Shown here: piece after piece, positions 41,238-48,008 of the stretch
How the letters are laid out: each line of letters begins with the position of its first letter
Numbering within the stretch: the first letter of the stretch is position 1
Origin: Azospirillum canadense
GTDB taxonomy: Bacteria > Pseudomonadota > Alphaproteobacteria > Azospirillales > Azospirillaceae
NCBI RefSeq assembly: GCF_025961225.1
Contig: NZ_JAOQNG010000010.1
Coordinates: forward strand, 424,501 to 488,500
Reading direction: 5' to 3'
DNA: 64,000 nucleotides
Made by a program: the position numbers and the translations under genes
The notes under the pieces: generated by a model
The model's database searches: none
Seen by the model: only the letters and a program-made list of their open reading frames with translations
Told to the model about the DNA's origin: nothing

Positions 41238-42734
41238 ATGTCGAGTTTGCGAGCCGTCCGGTCAGCCTTCGCCGCGGCGACCGCTTGTGCCCTTCTTGCC
41301 GCCGTCCCCGCGTCGTCCGCCCTTGCGCAGGCGGCGAAGGCCCCGGCCGGGAAGGTCACCAACGCTCCCGCCGGCGCGCCGGCTCCGGCCGAACGGATCG
41401 CCGCGGTGGTCAATGACGAGGTCATTTCCCTGTCCGACGTCTACGCCCGTATCCGCCTGGCGCTGCTGAACGCCGGGGTGCAGGACACGACGGAGACACG
41501 ACAGCGCCTGACCCCGCAGATCCTGCGCCAGCTGGTGGACGAACGCCTCCAGATCCAGGAGGCCAAGCGCCTCGGCGTGACGGTGCCGCAGGCGGAGATC
41601 GACGACGCGATCAAGCGCATCGCCGACCAGAACCGCATGGGCCGCCCGCAGCTGGACGCGCTGCTGAAGAACCAGGGCGTGCCGGTGTCGACGCTGAAGG
41701 AGCAGGTGCGCGCCCTGCTCGCCTGGCAGAAGGTGATGCAGCGCCGCATCCGCCAGGAGATCGTGGTCGGCGACGAGGAAGTCGATGCCGTGATGCAGCG
41801 CATCAAGGCCAACATCGGCAAGCCGGAATATCTGGTGGCGGAGATTTTCCTGGCCGTCGACAGCCCCGACCAGGAGGACGAGGTGCACCGCACCGCCGAC
41901 CGTCTGGTCGAGGAGGTGCGGCGCGGCGGCAACTTCGCGGCGCTGGCCCGCCAGTTCTCGCAGTCGGCCGGCGCCGCCGCGGGCGGCGACATGGGCTGGG
42001 TCCGCTCCGGCGAGCTGAACCCCGAGATGGACAAGGTGCTGACCACCATGCGGCCGGGCCAGATGTCGGCCCCGGTGCGCACGGCGACCGGCTATCACGT
42101 CCTGCTGGTGCGCGACCAACGCGCCTTCGGCAGCAGCGCCACCGCCACCGGTGGCGCCAGCGAGGCCGCGGCCCCGCCGCCCCCGCCGCGGCCGCGCGCC
42201 CAGCCGAAGCCCGACCTTGCCAAGACCAAGGTCAACATGAAGCAGATCGTCCTGCCGGTGCAGGGGCAGGGCAAGGAGCAGCTGGCCGCGGTCAAGGCCG
42301 AGGCCGAGAAGCTCCGCAAGTCGATCAAGAGCTGCGCCGACTTCGAGGCGAAGGCCAAGGCCACCGGCATTCCGGAATCGGGCGACATGGGCACGCTGCG
42401 CGCCAAGGACCTGCCGCCCGGCCTGCAGCAGCTGGTCGTCGCCATCCCGGTCGGGCAGCCCAGCCCCGTGTTGATGAGCCCGGGCGGCGCCGTCATCCTG
42501 ATCGTCTGCAAGCGCGACATGCCGATGATCGCGCCGCCGCCCGAGCCGGAGCCGCAGCAGGTCGCCGCCCCGGCCCCGCCGCCCCCGCCCCCGCCGCCGG
42601 TCGATCCGAAGGACATCAAGATGCCGCCGCGCGAGGAGATCGAGCGCGACCTGATCAACGAGCGCGCGGACCTGCTGTCCCGCCGCTACCTGCGCGACCT
42701 GCGCCGCTCCGCATTCGTGGAGTTCCGGGTCTGA
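41238..42734 (+). CDS. surA: Periplasmic chaperone/peptidyl-prolyl isomerase SurA
   Basis: The product has 498 residues with a signal peptide ending near 31 (SSALAQA). The SurA N-terminal chaperone domain (about 50-190, ERIAAVVNDEVISLSDVYARI) is followed by a first parvulin domain (about 185-290, FAALARQFSQSAGAAAGGDMGWVRSGEL) and a second (about 330-425). Two Pro/Ala-rich insertions, one before the second parvulin domain and one near 435-460, are longer than in E. coli SurA. It escorts outer-membrane proteins. pdxA starts at its stop codon. Confidence 0.93.
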   Translation: MSSLRAVRSAFAAATACALLAAVPASSALAQAAKAPAGKVTNAPAGAPAPAERIAAVVNDEVISLSDVYARIRLALLNAGVQDTTETRQRLTPQILRQLVDERLQIQEAKRLGVTVPQAEIDDAIKRIADQNRMGRPQLDALLKNQGVPVSTLKEQVRALLAWQKVMQRRIRQEIVVGDEEVDAVMQRIKANIGKPEYLVAEIFLAVDSPDQEDEVHRTADRLVEEVRRGGNFAALARQFSQSAGAAAGGDMGWVRSGELNPEMDKVLTTMRPGQMSAPVRTATGYHVLLVRDQRAFGSSATATGGASEAAAPPPPPRPRAQPKPDLAKTKVNMKQIVLPVQGQGKEQLAAVKAEAEKLRKSIKSCADFEAKAKATGIPESGDMGTLRAKDLPPGLQQLVVAIPVGQPSPVLMSPGGAVILIVCKRDMPMIAPPPEPEPQQVAAPAPPPPPPPPVDPKDIKMPPREEIERDLINERADLLSRRYLRDLRRSAFVEFRV

Positions 42735-43750
42735 TGACCGGCTCCGCAGTCCGGCCGCCGCTCGCCGTCACCATGGGCGAGCCGGCCGGAATCGGCGGCG
42801 ACATCGTCCTGAAGGCCTGGGCGGCGCGCGTCGCCGAGGCCGTTCCCCCCTTCGTCCTGCTGGATGATCCGGACCGGCTGACGCGGCTGGCCGCGCGCAT
42901 CGGGCTGGACGTCCCGGTCCGCGCCGTGTCCTCCGCGGCCGAGGCTGGCGGCGTGTTCGCCAATGCCTTGCCGGTGCTGCCCCAGGCGCTCGCCGCGCCG
43001 GTCGAGCCCGGCCGTCCCGACCCGGTCAACGGGGCGGCGGTGATCGCCAGCATCGACCGGGCGGTCGCGCTGGTGCGCAGCGGCGAGGCCGCGGCGGTCG
43101 TTACCAATCCGATCCAGAAGTCGGCGCTCTACGCCGCCGGCTTCCGCCACCCGGGCCATACCGAATATCTGGCGCACCTCGCCGGGCTGGCGGACGAGCC
43201 GGTGATGATGCTGGCCGCGCGCGACCTGCGCGTGGTGCCGGTGACCATCCACGTGTCGCTTCGCGACGCGGTGAACCAGCTGACGACGGCGGCCATCATC
43301 CACGCCGGGCGTGTCACCGCGGCGGGCCTTGCCCGCGACTTCGGCATCGAGCGGCCGCGTCTGGCCGTGGCGGCGCTGAACCCCCACGCCGGCGAGGACG
43401 GCAGCATGGGGCGGGAGGAGATCGAGATCATCGCGCCGGCCGTCGCGGCCCTGCGCGCGGAAGGCATCGACGCCGTTGGCCCGCGCCCGTCCGACACGTT
43501 GTTCCACGCGGCGGCGCGCGGCGGGTTCGACGCGGCGCTGTGCATGTACCACGACCAGGCGCTGATCCCGCTGAAGACCATCGACTTCGACACCGGGGTC
43601 AACATCACGCTGGGGCTGCCCTTCGTCCGCACGTCGCCCGACCACGGCACCGCGCTGGACATCGCCGGCACGGGCAAAGCCGGCGCCTCCAGCCTGATCG
43701 CCGCGATGCAGACGGCCGACCAAATGGCACGGACGAGGGCGGGATCGTAG
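42734..43750 (+). CDS. pdxA: 4-hydroxythreonine-4-phosphate dehydrogenase
   Basis: The product has 338 residues. Motifs include LAVTMGEPAGIGGDI, TNPIQKSALYAAGFRHPGHTEYLA, LNPHAGEDG and MYHDQALIPLK, which hold the metal-binding histidines. It oxidises 4-phosphohydroxy-L-threonine in pyridoxal phosphate synthesis. Its ATG overlaps the surA stop by one base. The usual next gene, rsmA, is missing; a REP-like repeat and a convergent kinase gene follow. Confidence 0.95.
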   Translation: MTGSAVRPPLAVTMGEPAGIGGDIVLKAWAARVAEAVPPFVLLDDPDRLTRLAARIGLDVPVRAVSSAAEAGGVFANALPVLPQALAAPVEPGRPDPVNGAAVIASIDRAVALVRSGEAAAVVTNPIQKSALYAAGFRHPGHTEYLAHLAGLADEPVMMLAARDLRVVPVTIHVSLRDAVNQLTTAAIIHAGRVTAAGLARDFGIERPRLAVAALNPHAGEDGSMGREEIEIIAPAVAALRAEGIDAVGPRPSDTLFHAAARGGFDAALCMYHDQALIPLKTIDFDTGVNITLGLPFVRTSPDHGTALDIAGTGKAGASSLIAAMQTADQMARTRAGS

Positions 43751-43756
43751 CCAATT

Positions 43757-43843
43757 CGTAGGTTGGGTGGAGCGCCAGCGGAACCCAACTTGGTCAGCAT
43801 TGCGACGCTGTTGGGTTGCGCCGTCGGCTCCACCCAACCTACG
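43757..43843. repeat. REP-like inverted pair, locus 2
   Basis: Inverted copies at 43757-43789 and 43810-43843 lie between the convergent pdxA and kinase genes. The second copy contains the stop codon of the kinase gene (43839-43841). Confidence 0.85.
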
Positions 43844-45656
43844 GTGCCGCCACGGTTGCGCCCGTCGGCGACTGGGCGCGCACGCGGAAGGCGGGGAGGG
43901 TGACCGTGGCGGTGGTGCCCTTGCCGGCTTCGCTCTCCAGCATGAAACTGCCGCCGTGCAACTCCACCAGCGATTTCACCAGCGGCAAGCCGAGGCCAGT
44001 TCCGGGGTAACGCCGGGTGTGGACGTTCTCCACCTGCTGGAACGGTTCCAACACGCGCTGGAGGTCCGCGGCCGGGATGCCGATGCCGGTGTCTGCCACC
44101 TGAAGCCGCAACGCGCCGTCCGCCGTCAGGAAGGCCGACAGCGACGTCCGGGCGCCCGCCGGGGTGAACTTCACGGCGTTCGACAGAAGATTCAGGAGCA
44201 CTTGGGTGATGGCCCGTTCGTCGGCCCACAGGCGTGGAAGCGTCGACGGGACCTGAAGGGCCAGGGCGATGCCCTTCTCCTCGGCCAGGGGCTCGATCTG
44301 CCGCAGGCCGTGCAGGGCGAGGTCACGGACCGACAGGCTTTCCTCGTGCAGGCTGTACTTGCCACACTCGATCTTGGTGGTGTCGAGGATGTCGTTGATC
44401 AGGCTGAGCAGATGCAGGCCGGAACGCCGGATGTCGCCGACATAGTCAGTTTGGCGCGGCGCCATCGGCCCGAAGATCCCGGTCAGCAGCGCCTCGGAAA
44501 AGCCGATGATGGCGTTCAGCGGGGTCCGCAGCTCGTGGCTCATGTTGGCGAGGAACTGAGTCTTCGCCTGGTTCGCGTCGTCGGAAGCCTGTTTGGCGGC
44601 GATCAATTCCGCCTCCACGCGGTGGCGGGCGGCGATGTCGGCGATCAGGCGGCTCTGGCTCGCCCGCAGGGCGCGTTCGTTGGCTTGCAGGTCGGCCAGC
44701 ATGCGCTCGCGCTGGCCGATTCCGCGCACCAGCAGCAGGATCAGCAGGGCGAGCATGCCGTTGCCGGCGGCCAGCACCAGCACCGCGTTGAACGCCTTCT
44801 TGCGCCATGGAGCCAGCACCGCCTCGCGCGCGACGGAGACATCGACGACGATGGGGAAGTCCGCCGAGCGGCGATAGCTGAGGACGCGCGGCTGCTCCTC
44901 ACCCGGGGCCCGGTATTCGCGTGTGCCCTCCGCCGCTGACCTCAGGTAGGTGGTGAACAGCGGGTTGTTCAGCGCGGACCGGCCGATGTTCGCGTCGTGG
45001 CCGGGGTGGCGCGCCAGGATCTGGCCGTCGGCGTGGAACAGCGTGACGATGGCGTCGTGACCAAGGCGCAGCGTCTCGTAGAAGCGCCGGAAGGCGATCG
45101 GCTCGACGATGGCAACGATCACCCCGGCGAACCGTCCGTCGGGTGTTTCGAAGCGCCGGCTCATGCTGACGAACCAGGTTCCGGACGTGCGCCCGCGCAC
45201 CGGCAGGCCGACGTAGGTTCCCGTGGTCCGGCGTTCCTTCTGGGCGATGAAGTAGTCGCGGTCGGACAGGTTCAGGTTGGCCGGCTGCGGCGTGTCGGAG
45301 TCGTGGAGAAGCTGGCCGTCGGCATTGATGAAGAGAATGGCCCGGGTCAGCGGGGACAGCGTCGTCTGGCGGCGCAGCAGCGCGTGGATGTCGGGATCGG
45401 CGCGCTGGAAGGTGTCGTCCCTGACGGACAGGACCTCCGTCAGGCCCGCCAGGATCTTGTCCACGCCGGCGAAGCTGTCGGTGGCGCGACGTTCAAGGAC
45501 CAGCGACAGCTTCTGCGTGTCGTCGCGCGCCGATTGCAGGGTGTCCAGGTGGTCGCGCAGGAGGTCGTATCCGATCATGGCGTTGAAGCCAAGGATCAGA
45601 AGAATGCCGAACGCGCCCATTCCCCATTTCAGACGCGACCGCAACCCGATAGCCAT
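43839..45656 (-). CDS. Membrane histidine kinase with Cache sensor
   Basis: The product has 605 residues. A transmembrane segment at about 12-32, a periplasmic double-Cache-like domain at about 35-285 (SDRDYFIAQKERRTTGTYVGLPV is typical), and a second membrane segment at about 290-315 precede a coiled coil. HisKA has His374 (MSHELRTPLN), and the HATPase shows DTGIGIP and PGTGLGLPLV. The layout is that of PdhS/DivJ-like or nutrient-sensing kinases. No response regulator gene is adjacent. Its last codons lie within a REP-like repeat. Confidence 0.92.
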   Translation of the reverse strand: MAIGLRSRLKWGMGAFGILLILGFNAMIGYDLLRDHLDTLQSARDDTQKLSLVLERRATDSFAGVDKILAGLTEVLSVRDDTFQRADPDIHALLRRQTTLSPLTRAILFINADGQLLHDSDTPQPANLNLSDRDYFIAQKERRTTGTYVGLPVRGRTSGTWFVSMSRRFETPDGRFAGVIVAIVEPIAFRRFYETLRLGHDAIVTLFHADGQILARHPGHDANIGRSALNNPLFTTYLRSAAEGTREYRAPGEEQPRVLSYRRSADFPIVVDVSVAREAVLAPWRKKAFNAVLVLAAGNGMLALLILLLVRGIGQRERMLADLQANERALRASQSRLIADIAARHRVEAELIAAKQASDDANQAKTQFLANMSHELRTPLNAIIGFSEALLTGIFGPMAPRQTDYVGDIRRSGLHLLSLINDILDTTKIECGKYSLHEESLSVRDLALHGLRQIEPLAEEKGIALALQVPSTLPRLWADERAITQVLLNLLSNAVKFTPAGARTSLSAFLTADGALRLQVADTGIGIPAADLQRVLEPFQQVENVHTRRYPGTGLGLPLVKSLVELHGGSFMLESEAGKGTTATVTLPAFRVRAQSPTGATVAAP

Positions 45657-45754
45657 CCGGCGACCACTACTCGCTCGGGGGTTGATGATACTGCGCGGCC
45701 GTTCGCCCGGAAAGGGCTTCCTTACCTTTTACGAAAATTGGAGGCGGGTCGGTC

Positions 45755-45877
45755 TTACAGACGAACGGAGGCGGCCGAGTAGCGGTGCGCCGAGCTGTCG
45801 TCCACGGACTTCAGGGCGACCGAGGCGCCAAAAGCGATCAGAGCGGCGGCGGCGAATCCAAGCACCATGGCCTTCAT
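45755..45877 (-). CDS. 40-residue small protein with one hydrophobic segment
   Basis: ATG 45877 follows GGGGAG at 8 bases. The peptide begins MKAMVLGFAAAALIAFG, a single hydrophobic segment or signal peptide, and ends SSAHRYSAASVRL. Third positions are GC-rich. I do not know the family. It could be an inner-membrane peptide or a short secreted peptide. It lies alone between the kinase and cytochrome genes. Confidence 0.65.
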   Translation of the reverse strand: MKAMVLGFAAAALIAFGASVALKSVDDSSAHRYSAASVRL

Positions 45878-45981
45878 GGGTGACGCTCCCCGTGCGTGGT
45901 GAGTTGCGGGGCGCGCGGGCGCCCTTTTCCAACGACCATAGGCGGGCGTGGGCTTGGCTTCAACCCCGGCGATGCCGGCTG

Positions 45982-46401
45982 TCAGGGCGGGGTCGTCACC
46001 TCGCGCAAGTAGGCGAGGAGGTCGGCGCGGTCGGATGGGCTGGGGATCGTTTGCAGCGGCATCTTGCTGCCCGGCGTGACGGTGTCCGGCCCGGCCTCGA
46101 ACAGGCGCGAGACGGTCGTCTCGTCCCAGACGATGCCGCTGTTCTTCAGCGCGTCGGAATAGCGGTATCCGGGCACCGACCCGGCCGGCCTTCCGAACAG
46201 GCCCCACAAGGTAGGCCCGGCGCGGTTGCCGCCATCCGGCGTCAGCGTGTGGCACAGGGCGCAGGCGCGGAACAGGGCCTTTCCGTGCTCCGGGTCGGGC
46301 GGTGGGCCGGAGGCAGGGTCGGCCAGCGCCGGCCCGGCGGCCAGCAGCAGGGCAGGGACCATCCAGACCATCCCCCGCCCGTGCGCCCGTCGGTGCGTCA
46401 T
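45982..46401 (-). CDS. Class I c-type cytochrome
   Basis: The product has 139 residues with an N-terminal signal peptide (about 1-27). The haem-binding motif CALCH is at 47-51, GPTLWGLFGRPAG follows, and the distal Met ligand is in GSKMPLQT near 112. This is the mitochondrial cytochrome c2 type of layout, an electron carrier in the periplasm. Its ATG overlaps the stop of the DUF3553 gene (ATGA). Confidence 0.92.
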   Translation of the reverse strand: MTHRRAHGRGMVWMVPALLLAAGPALADPASGPPPDPEHGKALFRACALCHTLTPDGGNRAGPTLWGLFGRPAGSVPGYRYSDALKNSGIVWDETTVSRLFEAGPDTVTPGSKMPLQTIPSPSDRADLLAYLREVTTPP

Positions 46402-46607
46402 CGGCGTGCCCCCGCCGTGTCGTCGGGAGACTCCGCGCCGGGGTCGGTGACGGTGAGCGCGATCACCGCCGTGTTGATCAGCACCTTGCCGGCGTGCTCG
46501 AAATTCACCGTGACGCGGTCGCCGATCGCCGACTGCACCTGTCCCAGGCCCCAGTCCGGCTGACCGGGATGGCGAACCCAGGCACCGGGAACCAGCGAAT
46601 CATCCAT
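46398..46607 (-). CDS. DUF3553 family protein
   Basis: The product has 69 residues. VPGAWVRHPGQPDWGLGQVQSAIGDRVTVNFEHAGK matches the DUF3553 family, a small beta-barrel resembling the CarD/SH3 type and often found alone. GGGGAGAGAGG precedes ATG 46607. It is cotranscribed with the cytochrome c gene. Function unknown. Confidence 0.82.
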   Translation of the reverse strand: MDDSLVPGAWVRHPGQPDWGLGQVQSAIGDRVTVNFEHAGKVLINTAVIALTVTDPGAESPDDTAGARR

Positions 46608-46757
46608 GGCCTCTCTCCCCTTCGCCGTGTTGAGATGATACAAACGAATGCTTCCGATCCCGATGCTACAGAATGCGGGGGGCTTTGCGGAAGTTCTCGT
46701 CCGCAGTTCCCGTCTGCCCTGCCACTCAAGCCCGTCACACAAGTCTGGAGACCGTCC

Positions 46758-47408
46758 GTGCCGTTGGACATCCGCGTCATCGAGCTTCTCGCCTCCCGCA
46801 TCTGCCACGATCTCGTCAGCCCGGTCGGGGCCATCCGCAACGGGTTGGAACTGATCGAGGAGATGGAGGACGACGAGCCGGCCGGCGGCGGCTTCGCGGG
46901 CGAGGCGATCAAGCTGATCGAGCACTCGTCGGGACAGGCCGACCGGCGCCTGCGCGTGTTCCGCCTCGCCTACGGGCTCGCCGGGCGGGAGCAGAAGGGC
47001 TTCGCCGACACGCGCTCCTCCGCGCAGGGGCTGCTGGAGGGCGGGCGCACGCGGCTGGACTGGCCGGCGGGGGTGCCGAACGACCAGCTCGCCTTCAAGC
47101 GGGGGGCTGCGAAGGCCCTGCTGAACGTCATCATCCTGGCCGACGAGGCGCTGACCCACGGCGGCACCATCGCCGTCGCCGCGACGGGCGACGAGCAGTC
47201 CGGCCGCTTCACCATCACCGCGACCGGCCGGCCGGGCGCGCTGAAGCCGGAGGCGGAGGCGGCGCTGAACGGCAGCGTCGCGCCCGCGGACCTGACCCCG
47301 CGCACCATCCACGCCTACATGACCGGCCGCTTCGCCGAGGATGACGGGTACCGCATCGCCGCCACGCCGTCCGGGCCGGAGACTCTGGTCTTCACCGTGG
47401 AGTGGTAA
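46758..47408 (+). CDS. chpT: Histidine phosphotransferase ChpT
   Basis: The product has 216 residues and starts at GTG 46758 after GGAG. LASRICHDLVSPVGAIRNGLELI is the ChpT signature, with phospho-acceptor His17. The C-terminal part is a degenerate ATPase-like domain without N, G1 or G2 boxes. In the known pathway ChpT moves phosphate from CckA to CtrA and CpdR. ctrA lies 8 kb downstream. The gene is monocistronic: a MITE-like repeat follows. Confidence 0.9.
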   Translation: MPLDIRVIELLASRICHDLVSPVGAIRNGLELIEEMEDDEPAGGGFAGEAIKLIEHSSGQADRRLRVFRLAYGLAGREQKGFADTRSSAQGLLEGGRTRLDWPAGVPNDQLAFKRGAAKALLNVIILADEALTHGGTIAVAATGDEQSGRFTITATGRPGALKPEAEAALNGSVAPADLTPRTIHAYMTGRFAEDDGYRIAATPSGPETLVFTVEW

Positions 47409-47420
47409 AGAGCGCGCTCC

Positions 47421-47598
47421 TTAAAGCGAATTTGCATTCGCCTTAGATTCACATGGCCTCATTTGCCGGCTCTCAGCGGATGCCTGTGGCATCCGCCTGC
47501 CGCCAGCGGGAACGAAGTTCCCGCGAGAGGCCGGGCTTCGGCCGCACGTGCGGCCGGGACCGCGGTCGCGGTCCAAAGCGGATTGCAATCCGCTTTAA
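47421..47598 (+). repeat. Multi-hairpin MITE-like element, copy B
   Basis: This 178-bp element starts with TTAAAGCGAAT and ends with ATCCGCTTTAA, an 11-bp terminal inverted repeat with one mismatch. Inside are hairpins at 47426-47441, 47476-47496 (GCGGATGCC stem), 47506-47524 (GCGGGAAC stem), a GCCGCACGTGCGGC palindrome, and a 22-bp perfect palindrome at 47575-47596. It matches 26658-26776 apart from the extra central hairpins. Its right end supplies the stop codon of the next minus-strand gene. Confidence 0.75.
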
Positions 47599-47768
47599 AG
47601 GCGTTTGAAGAGGCGCGCCTCGGCGACGATGCGCTCCACCCCCTCGGCGGTCTGGTGCGCCGTGGTGCGCAGTTCCACGGCGATGCTGCGCCGGGCCGCG
47701 GCGGCCATCGCCTCGTTCAGCGTGGCCACCGCCGCGCGCACCGCCTGCGCTGCGTCCTCATCAGTCAT
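47595..47768 (-). CDS. Small helical hypothetical protein
   Basis: The product has 57 residues, Ala-rich and helical (TDEDAAQAVRAAVATLNEAMAAAARRSIAVELRT). GGGAGAG upstream supports ATG 47768. I do not recognise it. Its stop TAA lies in the end of the MITE-like repeat, so its present C-terminus may have been set by the insertion. It is divergent from cheA. Confidence 0.6.
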   Translation of the reverse strand: MTDEDAAQAVRAAVATLNEAMAAAARRSIAVELRTTAHQTAEGVERIVAEARLFKRL

Positions 47769-48008
47769 GCCTGCGCTCTCCCGCCTTCCAAGGTCGGGCG
47801 ACGTGCGCCCGGCTGTGACTATGGAAACGAGGGCGGCCTTTCGCAACCGGACCGCCGGGGTGGTATCGAAAGAGGTAAGGTTCTCTTAATCAGTGTTTGA
47901 CACGCTCCCCGGGTAGCTGGAATGGCCCGTACCGGCGGCTTTGTGCAAGCCGCTAGCCCGGACGGCCGGCCGGAATCGGACCATCATTGAGGGCTTGGGG
48001 ATCGCGAC

